From Onchidella celtica (lineage: Eukaryota > Mollusca > Gastropoda > Systellommatophora > Onchidiidae), in the NCBI GenBank assembly GCA_963931925.1, contig OZ007582.1, positions 29,738,429 to 29,802,428 on the forward strand: 64,000 nt of DNA, read 5' to 3'. The notes under the pieces were generated by a model. It was not told the DNA's origin. It made no database searches and worked only from the letters and a program-made list of their open reading frames with translations. This document shows positions 53,801 through 63,047 of the stretch, one piece after another. Made by a program: the position numbers and the translations under genes. Every line of letters starts with the position of its first letter. The stretch's first letter is position 1.

Positions 53801-56800
53801 ACGCTTCTACCCATTTACAAAACATTTTTCAGATCCACGCAAAACAACTTTTGAGAATTCACCAATGTGATAAAAGTATATACAAAATTTTAATTCTCTT
53901 GTTAAATTTAAAAGCTTTGAATACGAAACATAAATAAAGTTCGTTCCCAAATAGACCGTGAAGGGCACAAAATGGCCGTTATCGTCCCGACGTGCCGTAA
54001 AACCCAAACCCAAACCCAAACTCAAACTCAGAAGCCCCTATGGCGACCAGAAGGGTAGGGTTATAGCTTTTGTCTGAATGATGTTTTCAGGTTTAGTGAA
54101 CACGAGACGTTGTTTTTCAGAAATAAAATTTGGTTGAATCGCCAGTTTGAGTTCAAATTTCCACTCAGTGGACCTCACAGAGTTGAAGTACACCTGGTGA
54201 ATACTTCACTGCTTGAAGTTCCCAGGAATTTGGCCTCGGCATTCCCTGCTAAAACAAAAGTAGGTGGAAACAAGCTTGAAGAGTTTTTGTCATGAATATC
54301 TGCTGAAATAATAATGTGACCCAGTCTCATAAACTGGTAATTGCGTCGCAGTGTCGGGGGAAGGGAAAGAAGGCACTCTTAACTGATTCACTCCTATAAG
54401 TCACCCTAAACGGTTCGCACGAAGAAGCACTCAGTTCAAATGGTGCTTGAAAATTACATGCATATGCACAAAATATTTGTTTTTAAATATCCAATAATTT
54501 GGCATTTTGCTATATCTCCCAATGTTTTTTGGTAGCCTTAGTACTGACCATTGGCATTCAGAATGAGCATTATGAGAGCTGTGATCATCCTAAGAAAACA
54601 CTAGGAGTGAGTCAGTTAACCCTATTTTACATTCGGCACGGTGATGTTATCAGAGACACGGAATACCGAGACGAACCATTCCATCCTCCAATGTCCACAA
54701 ACTGCATGCGTAGAAATACGGTGGGTACTACTCTTTTTCGTCCAGTTATGAGGGGGTGTGATACGAATTATTGCACTAATGACATGGATGATACCCGGGC
54801 AAGTTGACAGGCGGAATATAACGAATTGATTCGTCTTGGTATCCTGTGTCTCGGATGCTATGATGAAGAGTCTGTTGTCAGGTGAGCGTGGTATTTAACA
54901 TTATAAGCCAGCGCTGAACACGTAACAGAACTCATTTTTTTTTCTATTTGGCTTTGTAATTAGACTACGTGCCTTAACCACAGATTCAAAAGAGTTAAGT
55001 GTCCGAGGTCTGCCTGACCCCGAGTGTAAAATACGGTTAAGTCTTATCGGCCAAAGACGGTTTAGGTGAGAATTAGTTTGGTTGCTCATGATTCCTTTAC
55101 ATCTCTTCTATGTGTGTGCGAAAAGTTGTTTGTTGGTTTGGTGTTGTTCTAAAATAACATTTCTTTAGGAGCAGACCTAATTTTATAATATCAAATCTGG
55201 CTTAACTACCGATCTGACCAGATAGATCACTCAGTGCAGTCTCAGATCCATCGTGCAGTTTTGATAAAAACGTGTTGGAATGGATGATCGTTTGATAAAC
55301 CCGCGAATTCATGATGCACTAATGACCATCCATCCATCCATTTATCCATTCACCCATCCATCCAGTTATTCGTTCATCCATCCATTCGTTCATTCATCCA
55401 TCCATACACTCATCCATCCACCCACCTACCCATCCATCCATCCATCCACCCACCATCCATCCATCCATCCATCCCGCTCCACAAAAAAATGTCCATCAAA
55501 CCATCCATCTATCTTTCGGTTGCTCCCTCTTTCACTTCCCTCACATTAAATTATACTGAGAGGCGAAAAGAGGTATCCGCTTACTAAAATGGGCATTGTA
55601 TTAATTCCAATAGACAGAAAGCGCTCAAAATTGACACAGACTATATTATTTTATCTGCCTAAAGAGCATGCAGAACGTCAACGCCGTAGTTTAAACAAAA
55701 AGTTAAATATAAAGGGTTAAAACTGACTTACCCCCCTTTCGCAAAGTCAATAACTTATATGTCCACCATGAGCGTTGATGCAGGCTTGACATCGTATCCT
55801 CATTGACCTGACGAGTTGTCGAATAGTGTTTTGCGGCATGTTAGTCCACTCTTCTACCAGAGCAACACCCAATTGCTGGAAATTGTTGGTTGCGTAAGTG
55901 CATTATAAGCATCTGGCGATCATCATGCGTGGTGGTCACACGAGGTGTTCCACTCCTAGGTCTGTCGGCTGATGTCCCTGTTGCTTGAAAGCGTTCCCTC
56001 AGTTAGGTCTCTAATTATGAAAGCTCCTGCCAAACACTGTGTTTTAGACCCGATCCCAACCTCTCTCTTGCTTCTTTGCTCTGATGAGCTTATCCCTACC
56101 ATCACAAATATTTTCAACAATTCCTTCAGTAAAGGAGAAGTCCCAGACTTTTTCAAGACTGCCTTAGTAAGACCACTGCTTAAGAAGCATAACCTTGACA
56201 GAAATGCCTTGAAAAACTATAGACCAGTCTCAAATTTGTCTTTTTTATCAAAAATACTAGATCTAGAGAAAATTGTCCTTCAACAATTGCTCACTCACTT
56301 TCAGATCAATGACTTAGCAGAGGTATTTCAGTCAGCCTATCGTAAAAACCATTCCACAGAAACAGCACTTACAAGAGTTACTAATGATATGCTAATTGAA
56401 GCTGACAATGGGAACGTTGCCCTTTTAACATTACTTGATCTATCATCAGCATTCGACACGATTGATCATCATATTTTGATCAAAAGGCTTGAGGTCACTT
56501 TTGGTATTAGAGGAACAGCATTGAAATGGTTAACTTCCTATCTGTACAATCGACAGCAATACATCATAATAGGGAACAATTCATCCAAAAGCTGTACTTT
56601 GAAACATGGCGTACCACAGGGCTCGGTACTAGGACCCATATTATTTACTCTTTACACCCAGCCACTAGCACATCAAATTACTAAATTCCATCTTAGCTAT
56701 CATTTCTACTCTGATGACACCCAAGTTTATGGCTCATCAACACCTGATACTGTTGAAGATCTGTTACCAAAGGCAGGGTCTTGTTTATCATCTGTTAAGA

Positions 56801-59800
56801 ATTGGATGAATGAAAACAAATTGATGCTTAATGAAGACAAGACTGAGGCAATTTTGGTTGGCAGTGCAAGAACCATCAAAGGCATAAGCACAAGAAATAT
56901 TTGTCTTAGTGGAAAAAATGTGTCACTTACAAAATCAGTCAAAAACCTAGGTGTTTATTTAGACTCTACCTTATCCATGGAAGCACAGGTCAACCATCTC
57001 CTCAAAAATATTTATTTTGAAATAAGGAAACTTGGCCAAATAAGAAACCTTTTATCTACAAAAACAACAGAAATTCTGGTAAATTCCCTTATTTTATCCA
57101 AATTGGACTACTGTAACTCACTTCTAACAGGAATTTCCATGGACAAACTTAAAAAACCCCAAGTTGCACAGAACAACGCAGCTCGTCTGATTCTCAGGAA
57201 AAAGAGAAGGGATTCAGCTACGCCAATGCTTGCTTCGTTGCACTGGCTGCCAATTGAACAGCGTATTCTATACAAAGTGGCATTGCTATGCCACAAATGT
57301 GTCTACAATAATGCACCACCTTATCTGTGTGACCTGTTGGTCCCTTATGTACCATCTCGCACTCTACGGTCTTCAGTAGACACCAAAAAGCTGAAAATTC
57401 CTAAAGTTTCCATGAAAACTATGGGTGAAAGATCCTTCTCATATTGTGGCCCCCAAATATGGAACTCATTGCCTCTTTCTCTCAGAGAAATTGAGAACCC
57501 CAATACATTTAAGAAACATCTTAAGAGCCATTTTTTCACTCCATAGAATCCAGATTGCTTGTAAAATATATTATGTGTATGTGTGTGTGTGTATGTGTCT
57601 TTAAATATTATTTGTAGTAAATAAGTTCTGTAAAGCGCTTAGAGCCTGTCAAACAGGGTTAGGCGCTATATAAATGCCATTTATTATTATTATTATTTAT
57701 ATTGATTGTGCGATGAGTGCAGCTGAAGACAGTAGAACTCGATAGGCAGAAATTCCAGCCAGTAAGTGTAACATTCCCAAGGCCCTTCCACGCTCCTCTG
57801 CGCTTAATCTCGGCATTGTGAGGAACTCAACGGCAATGCAAAATTAAAAAATTTGGTGTTTTTCTGTAAGGCTTAGAGTCAATGTGGTGTGTAAATTTAA
57901 ACTGAAAAAAAAAAGAACTTTTACAACGATCGTTAGGATGACAAGGGCCATAACCCTATTTTGTCAAAAAACACTTCATCATCATCATTGCCTTTCTCAC
58001 CCTGGATCAGGGTATAGGCCACCAACAAACACTTTTCATCCCTCTCTATCATGGGCCAGTCTCTTTACATTATTCCAAGTCTTTCCGCTTCGTTGCACAT
58101 CATTTTCTCTGGCTCTTCTCCACGTTCCGCGAGGCCTTCCTCTTGATCTCTTGCCCTGGGGATTCCAATCCAATACCTTCTTCGCGATGCTGTTTCCTGG
58201 CCTCCTGAGAGTGTGGCCGATCCATCTCCATCGCCTCCTACCAATTTCCTCTCTGACTGGGCTCTGTCTTGTTCTTTTCCAAACAATTTCATTGCTGACC
58301 TTGTCTGTCCATCTGATCTTAAGTAGCTTCCTCAAACATCTGTTGATGAAAACTTGGATTCTCTTTATGCAGGCCTGGGACGCATTCCAAGTCTCACATC
58401 CATACAACAGGACTGACTTCACGTTCGAGTTGAATATCCTCAGCTTTGTTTTTAGAGATATATCCTTGGTTCTCCAAATCTTGCTTAAGGATGTGAAAGC
58501 TGCCTGTGCCTTTCCAATTCGTGCTTTGACTTCTGCCTCTGTTCCTCCCTTATTGTCAATGATACTACCAAGATAGCAGAAGGACTCTACATCTTCCAGT
58601 GGTTGATCTCCTACTTTGACTTGTTCGCTTGGGGGTGCAACAATTTTTAGGACCTTCGACTTCGCAGGATGTATCCTCAATCCAATAGATTCTGAAATTT
58701 TGTTTAGAGCTGTAGTCTTTGCTTGCATCTGGTCGTGTGTGTGCGACAATAGTGCCAAGTCATCTGCAAAATCTAGATCGTCCAGCTGTGTCCATGGGGT
58801 CCATTGTATGCCATTTCTTCCTCCATTGGTGGTTTCTTTCATAAGCCAATCAATCACCAGAATAAACAGAAATGGGGACAGCAAACAACCCTGCCTAACA
58901 CCAGTCTTGATATCAAAGCTGTCAGTAAGCTCACCATCGTGTACGACTCTGCAACTTGTCCCCTCGTACATGCTCTTGATAAGATTCACCATCTTCTCTG
59001 GGATTCCATAATGTCTCAATATTCTCCACAGCGTTTCTCTATCGATGCTATCAAAGGCCTTCTCGTAGTCAAGGAAGTTCACTATCAGTTGGGAGTTCCA
59101 CTCTAGCGACTGCTCTACTATAATTCTCAGCGTGGCGATCTGGTCGGTGGTTGATCGATTACTCCTGAAACCAGCTTGCTCCTCACGAAGTTTTGGGTCT
59201 GTTGCATTCTGTATTCGCTTGAGAATAATCCGATTGAAAACCTTTCCTGGGATGGAGAGAAGTGTGATTCCTCTGTAGTTACTACAATTGCTGAGGTCCC
59301 CTTTTTTTGGAAGCTTCACGAGGTGTCCCTCCTTCCAGTCCTTTGGAAACTTGCCTCCGATCCAAATCCTCGAGAATAGTGAGTGCAGACCCTCTGCAGC
59401 CCCAGCAGCATCTGCCTTCAGCGCCTCTGGTGGGATCTGGTCTGGTCCAGCTGCCTTGCCTCGATTTAACTGCTTTATGGCATCATTAATCTCTGCTTTA
59501 GTCGGAGGGTCGCAACTGATCGGTAAATCATTTCTTGCGGGTAGAATGTCGGGTGGGTTGCTTGGTGGAGGTCTGTTCAAGAGGCTACTAAAATGTTCTA
59601 TCCATCTTTTTGCCTGAGCTTCCTTTCCAAAAATAGCCTGCCTGTTGTAATCCTTGACAGGAACTTCCGGTTTTCCATATTTTCCAGCAAGATTCTTTGT
59701 AGTCTGGTAGAGGATCCTCGTGTGTCCTCCTGTTGCTGCCTTCTCTGCTTTCTCTGCTAACATTCCTATGAACTCCTCTTTGTCTTTTTTAATTGATTTT

Positions 59801-61625
59801 TTGACCTCTTTAGCTGATGCTCGGTACTCTTCCTGGTTACCAACTCTTGAGCTTCTTGTACGACTTGCATTTACCTGTTCTTTTAGGTCTCTTCTTATCC
59901 TTATCAAGTCCAGTGATTTTTGACTGATCCATTCCTTGTGTTCCACTTTCTTTTCCCCAAGAACATCCTGACATGTCGATGTAAATACTCCTTTTACCTT
60001 AGCCCAGTGAGTCTCCAAATCTACTGTCTCTTCGAGGTCAACAAGGGGTTTGAATCTATTCCTCAGTGTCAGCTGGAACTCTTCCTTCTTGTCTCCATCC
60101 AGAAGGCTCACTTGAAACTTTCTCCTCTTTGTTCCTGCTCTGGTACCTTGTTTCTTGAGGCGGAGTTTGAGTCTTGCCAGCAGCATGTGATGGTCAGATC
60201 CAACATCAGCTCCTCTCTGTACTATGACATCCTCCAGTGAGCGTCTGAATCGTCGGGTGATGCAAAAGTGGTCAATCTGGTTTTCAGTTACTCCATCCGG
60301 TGAAATCCAAGTGGCCTTATGGATCCTCTTGTGTGGGAATACTGAACCTCCAATCACATAGCTGTTAAATGCGCAGAAACTTGCAAACCGCTCTCCATTC
60401 TCATTCATTTGTCCCAAACCATTGCACCCCATAATGTCCTCATACCCTGTATTGTCCTGTCCTATCTTGGCATTGGCGTCTCCCATTATAATGTTTACAT
60501 CTTTTCTTGGCAATGTGTCAACTATTTCCTGAAGCTGGTTGTAGAAATCGTCCTTGTCCTCATCGGTTGCTTCATTTGTTGGGGCGTATATCTGCACAAT
60601 GTTCATGTTGATGTTCTTGTTCTTTGTAGTAAATGATGCCAATATAATTCTCCTTCCGTAGGGTTCCCATCCCCTCAGTGACCTCTGGGCGTGCTTGCTC
60701 AAGATGATCGCTACCCCTTCTGTATGCTTTTTGTCCTCCCTTCCAGAATACAAAATCTTTTCCCCAGAATTAAGTTGTTTCAGTCCGGACTGTATCCAGC
60801 GGGTCTCGCTAACTCCAAGTATGTGCAGTCTGTATCGCCTCATCTCCATTGTAACCTGGGCACTCTTTCCTGCTTCATACATGGAGCGGACATTCCACGA
60901 CGCAATCCGGAGTGACTTGTTTGATGAAGGAGCAGTCGGGCCAGTGGAGTCCTTTCGGCTTTGTCCATTGTCCTTCATTGAATCTACAGGTGCAGATGCT
61001 CCCCCTTCTCCCAAGATAAAAGACTGATTTAAAGTATTTGCTTGTGTTTCTGTAACTGGTTTATTTTTACAGGGTGGGTAGTTGGCCCACCGCCAACTGG
61101 CTCTTCTCGGGAGACCAGGACCTTTGCACCTTTAGTCGCCTCTTACGACACGCAGTATCACGTCAGATGTATTCTTTGCTGTCCCTCTTCTGCAAGAGGG
61201 CCCCGCATCTGCACGGGCGCAAAAAACACTTGGGGGGAGAAAAACAAAAATGATTTGTAAACAAATCAACCCGACGCTTAGTTCGACGCCTGGACTACTA
61301 CACACTACACGACGTTCACCAAATTTACACACTTTTCATATTATAGCAATTACTAAGGTGGATACTTTTTTTTCGCCTCTCAGTATATATGAAAAAGAAT
61401 TCGCGAACAGAGCTTGTTACACTCCGCAGGAACATAAACTAGAAGCAAACATCACAGTCACAAGACCAAAAGAATTTCTGGCAGCGGACCCCGTCTGTGA
61501 CGTGGAAAAGAATTTTCTTGTACACCACCAAAGTAAACATGGGAAACTTACTTACAGATAGACAGATAATTGATCGATCGATCGATCGATCGAGACAGAC
61601 AGACGGACGGACGGACGGACGGACG

Positions 61626-61659
<34 letters not shown>

Positions 61660-61680
61660 CTCAGAGAGAGAGAGAGAGAG

Positions 61681-61777
<97 letters not shown>

Positions 61778-63047
61778 TGGTTCTCCATTCACAGAGTCTG
61801 AACCTCGTTTGCAGACGCTTCCAGGAAACTCACCAGAGTACTGGCGATGGGTACGTATTATAATTCACCTGGTTTGCTGTCCATGTCCGTAGGGCTATGA
61901 GAGGAAAATCTTACTTCTAAATTTGAGTTCCACTATGCAGCTATGGGGAATGTATGATTTGAAAAAAATTAAAGAAATAAAAGAAATCCTGTCATTCCTC
62001 ACTGTGCCCATCGCGACCGTAAGTTTTCATTTGTTCTATCTCCATTTTCTGAAAAACTGGAGATCTTATAGTTATAGTATGACAAGAGGTATAGCAAATG
62101 CACACTTTAAGACTTGTTTAAAATGTGTTGTGGCACTTATCAAGCTGTTTCACAGTTCCGATTTATCCTTACCATAATACATGTACTAAAGCCGCGAATG
62201 TTTAACGTCGAAATTCTCAGTTGTGCATAAAGTGCAGCTAGGACAAATAAGAAATTAGGTCACGATATTTATTATTATTATTGTATGTGCATGCAGCACC
62301 CTCTCATGTTTCATTCTCCCAACAATTTCAATTCCTTTTTAGTTAATTTTTATATGAAATTGAAAATAAAATGTGTCCTTTTACTTCCGAGGACGAATAC
62401 ATTACTCGACTCTTAGCACTGTTTGTCAGTTCACTCAATGTACACTAAATTGCTCTATTCCTAGAACTTAAGTAAAAATACTCAAGAGGAGACAGCTGAC
62501 GTGCTTAGCGTGCACAGATTTTGCACCGCCACCTAGCGGCGAATGGGAGGAAATCATGAACAATTCTGTGTTTTGCAAAGCCAAATAGGGAAAATATTGC
62601 ATTTTTTTTCATTGTTCAGCTATCGCTGTGGGCTTTGACTGAAATCTCTTATTTTGTAACTTTAACTTCAATCGCTGTGGGAAAACGCTGGCAATTTTTT
62701 TCTTGCTTTAAGTCGCAGTAGCACTGTAACAAATCGGCAGCCTTTTTGCCGACCAAACGTCAATCCTCATTTTCTGGAAAAGGCAAAAATGCACATACAA
62801 CAATATTGCACGCACATACCCGACGATGCGGTCACCCCCTCCTCGCCCCCCCCCCCACCCCGCAATAAAAAACAACAACAACAAAAACGGTCTGTGGTGG
62901 CGTCTACAGTTGGCGGTCGATAACTATCAGAACTGCTATGGTCGAAGGAACAAAAAGCGACTTTGGACAATTGAACGACTTCACCAGAATCCACCCTTGA
63001 GACACCAGCATCCCCCAGTTTGTCTCAACAGCAAGCGGATAAAAGAG
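50771..63047 (+). CDS. Multi-exon gene for a predicted secreted protein, function unknown
   Basis: Eight exons can be chained with GT-AG introns and matching phases: 50771-50891, 51699-51840, 54121-54263, 54536-54881, 54964-55065, 61384-61532, 61795-61850 and 62910-63047, about 400 residues so far. Phases run 1, 2, 1, 2, 2, 1, 0 and 0 and fit at every junction. The N-terminus [19 protein letters not shown] is a signal peptide followed by a basic stretch. Exons 2-4 look like a beta-rich extracellular domain with scattered Cys. Exon 4 has one in-frame TGA (54805-54807), yet the frame stays open and splices correctly after it. Introns hold L2, Tc1 and RTE copies. The last donor, 63048, shows that the gene continues to the right. 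I do not recognise the family. Confidence 0.72.
51490..51640 (-). repeat. L2 3'-region fragment in intron 1
   Basis: Reverse complement shares the CAAACTGAATTGTTTAGGGC, then CTGAATGATGTCCT, CTCAGGGGTTTGAGGG and CATGATGAATT blocks with 53215-53360. Oriented opposite to the intron 2 copy. Confidence 0.65.
51699..51840 (+). CDS. Exon 2
   Basis: Acceptor CATCTGTACAG|GTGAG; donor GGAAG|GTAAAT. Reads [19 protein letters not shown] and [12 protein letters not shown]. Phase 1 in, 2 out. Confidence 0.72.
53180..53455 (+). repeat. L2 3'-region fragment with tail in intron 2
   Basis: Encodes [15 protein letters not shown] words that resemble the L2 RT end [10 protein letters not shown], then continues to GAGCGCTATACAAGTTAATT, an L2-type tail. 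Mate of 51490-51640. Confidence 0.65.
53795..54005. repeat. Dispersed repeat family R2, copy 2
   Basis: Copy of 48215-48425 in the same orientation, inside intron 2, ending in a short ACCCAA repeat. Confidence 0.7.
54121..54263 (+). CDS. Exon 3
   Basis: Acceptor TTGTTTTTCAG; reads [19 protein letters not shown] and [15 protein letters not shown] chose donor GTAG|GTGGAA (54264) over AAA|GTAGGT (54260), because only the former leaves exon 4 open. Confidence 0.7.
54536..54881 (+). CDS. Exon 4 with an in-frame TGA
   Basis: Acceptor TTTTTTGGTAG; donor GTCAG|GTGAGC. Reads [31 protein letters not shown] and [15 protein letters not shown], then TGA at 54805-54807, then [20 protein letters not shown] Trp-to-stop change is the simplest explanation. 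Confidence 0.65.
54964..55065 (+). CDS. Exon 5
   Basis: Acceptor GGCTTTGTAATTAG; donor TTTAG|GTGAGA. Reads [20 protein letters not shown] and [11 protein letters not shown]. Phase 2 in and out. Being in phase after the TGA supports a real or very recent gene. Confidence 0.65.
55322..55480. repeat. CATC tetranucleotide microsatellite
   Basis: Long, imperfect CATC/CATT repeat in intron 5. The frames through it are not coding. Confidence 0.9.
55750..55999 (-). pseudogene. Tc1/mariner transposase remnant with internal deletion
   Basis: From 55999 on the minus strand: [20 protein letters not shown] and VTTTHDDRQ, the N-terminal linker of Tc1 transposases. This is followed in another frame by [20 protein letters not shown] and [12 protein letters not shown], the extreme C-terminus. 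The DDE core between them is gone. Confidence 0.78.
55972..57546 (+). CDS. L2-clade reverse transcriptase, near complete
   Basis: 524-residue open frame. The first nine or so codons belong to the Tc1 remnant. RT motifs are [70 protein letters not shown] and YSDDTQ. YSDD replaces the more usual YADD. The C-terminal part has [18 protein letters not shown] and [12 protein letters not shown]. The endonuclease is absent, so it is not autonomous; the open RT suggests recent insertion. Confidence 0.85.
   Translation: MSLLLESVPSVRSLIMKAPAKHCVLDPIPTSLLLLCSDELIPTITNIFNNSFSKGEVPDFFKTALVRPLLKKHNLDRNALKNYRPVSNLSFLSKILDLEKIVLQQLLTHFQINDLAEVFQSAYRKNHSTETALTRVTNDMLIEADNGNVALLTLLDLSSAFDTIDHHILIKRLEVTFGIRGTALKWLTSYLYNRQQYIIIGNNSSKSCTLKHGVPQGSVLGPILFTLYTQPLAHQITKFHLSYHFYSDDTQVYGSSTPDTVEDLLPKAGSCLSSVKNWMNENKLMLNEDKTEAILVGSARTIKGISTRNICLSGKNVSLTKSVKNLGVYLDSTLSMEAQVNHLLKNIYFEIRKLGQIRNLLSTKTTEILVNSLILSKLDYCNSLLTGISMDKLKKPQVAQNNAARLILRKKRRDSATPMLASLHWLPIEQRILYKVALLCHKCVYNNAPPYLCDLLVPYVPSRTLRSSVDTKKLKIPKVSMKTMGERSFSYCGPQIWNSLPLSLREIENPNTFKKHLKSHFFTP
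56000..57690 (+). mobile_element. 5'-truncated L2-clade LINE
   Basis: Begins inside the linker before RT ([11 protein letters not shown]), directly next to the Tc1 remnant, and ends with TGTAAAGCGCTTAGAGCC, GCGCTATATAAATGCC and ATT repeats. 5' truncation is typical of LINE insertion. No duplication identified. Confidence 0.8.
57977..61219 (-). mobile_element. Nearly intact RTE-like LINE in intron 5
   Basis: Bounded by CAAAAAACACTT at 57965-57976 and 61220-61231, a 12-bp target duplication. One EN-RT ORF fills it. The 3' end, on the minus strand, is a short GATGATGATGAA microsatellite, typical of RTE elements. About 3.24 kb, apparently full length. Confidence 0.9.
58036..60978 (-). CDS. LINE endonuclease-reverse transcriptase
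   Basis: The frame is open from 61014; the first ATG is at 60978. Endonuclease: [30 protein letters not shown] and [75 protein letters not shown] and [10 protein letters not shown]. The C-terminal block WIGHTLRRP follows. TGA at 58036-58038 comes after LAHDREG, but the same frame continues [12 protein letters not shown], so the stop may be a Trp-to-TGA change that trims about a dozen residues. It differs strongly from the LINE at 23580, so two RTE-like families are present. Confidence 0.9.
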   Translation of the reverse strand: MKDNGQSRKDSTGPTAPSSNKSLRIASWNVRSMYEAGKSAQVTMEMRRYRLHILGVSETRWIQSGLKQLNSGEKILYSGREDKKHTEGVAIILSKHAQRSLRGWEPYGRRIILASFTTKNKNINMNIVQIYAPTNEATDEDKDDFYNQLQEIVDTLPRKDVNIIMGDANAKIGQDNTGYEDIMGCNGLGQMNENGERFASFCAFNSYVIGGSVFPHKRIHKATWISPDGVTENQIDHFCITRRFRRSLEDVIVQRGADVGSDHHMLLARLKLRLKKQGTRAGTKRRKFQVSLLDGDKKEEFQLTLRNRFKPLVDLEETVDLETHWAKVKGVFTSTCQDVLGEKKVEHKEWISQKSLDLIRIRRDLKEQVNASRTRSSRVGNQEEYRASAKEVKKSIKKDKEEFIGMLAEKAEKAATGGHTRILYQTTKNLAGKYGKPEVPVKDYNRQAIFGKEAQAKRWIEHFSSLLNRPPPSNPPDILPARNDLPISCDPPTKAEINDAIKQLNRGKAAGPDQIPPEALKADAAGAAEGLHSLFSRIWIGGKFPKDWKEGHLVKLPKKGDLSNCSNYRGITLLSIPGKVFNRIILKRIQNATDPKLREEQAGFRSNRSTTDQIATLRIIVEQSLEWNSQLIVNFLDYEKAFDSIDRETLWRILRHYGIPEKMVNLIKSMYEGTSCRVVHDGELTDSFDIKTGVRQGCLLSPFLFILVIDWLMKETTNGGRNGIQWTPWTQLDDLDFADDLALLSHTHDQMQAKTTALNKISESIGLRIHPAKSKVLKIVAPPSEQVKVGDQPLEDVESFCYLGSIIDNKGGTEAEVKARIGKAQAAFTSLSKIWRTKDISLKTKLRIFNSNVKSVLLYGCETWNASQACIKRIQVFINRCLRKLLKIRWTDKVSNEIVWKRTRQSPVREEIGRRRWRWIGHTLRRPGNSIAKKVLDWNPQGKRSRGRPRGTWRRARENDVQRSGKTWNNVKRLAHDREG
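61384..61532 (+). CDS. Exon 6
   Basis: Acceptor TTTTTTTTCGCCTCTCAG; reads [17 protein letters not shown] and [19 protein letters not shown]; donor CAAA|GTAAAC. Phase 2 in, 1 out. Separated from exon 5 by a 6.3 kb intron holding three transposons. Confidence 0.65.
61560..61777. repeat. Compound microsatellite next to exon 7
   Basis: Successive ATCG, GACA/GACG, GA and about 95 bp of GATA repeats. The GATA tract ends 17 bases before the exon 7 acceptor. Confidence 0.92.
61795..61850 (+). CDS. Exon 7
   Basis: 56-bp exon: acceptor TTCTCCATTCACAG, reads [18 protein letters not shown], donor GATGG|GTACGT. Phase 1 in, 0 out. Confidence 0.6.
61851..62024 (+). other. Intron 7, first part
   Basis: No feature seen before the R1 repeat. 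Confidence 0.4.
62025..62235 (+). repeat. Dispersed repeat family R1, copy 3
   Basis: Same block as 33370-33535 plus 33690-33745 and as 48785-48995, including GCAAATGCACACTTTAAG and TTTAACGTCGAAATTCTCAG. Confidence 0.7.
62236..62909 (+). other. Intron 7, last part
   Basis: No gene. C-rich run at 62835-62862 and an A-rich stretch lie just before exon 8. Confidence 0.4.
62910..63047 (+). CDS. Exon 8
   Basis: Acceptor GGCGTCTACAG with a weak pyrimidine tract; reads [19 protein letters not shown] and [14 protein letters not shown]; donor AAAGAG|GTATAA. Phase 0 in and out. Another frame of this exon ends early, so phase is the deciding evidence. Confidence 0.5.

Noticed and set aside
55322..55480. 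Possible CRISPR-like or minisatellite array
   Set aside because: It is a plain CATC tetranucleotide microsatellite in a eukaryotic intron.
57884..58576. Plus-strand frame of 230 codons
   Set aside because: Antisense to the RTE-like LINE ORF; its Leu/Phe-rich look comes from the complement of the RT C-terminus.
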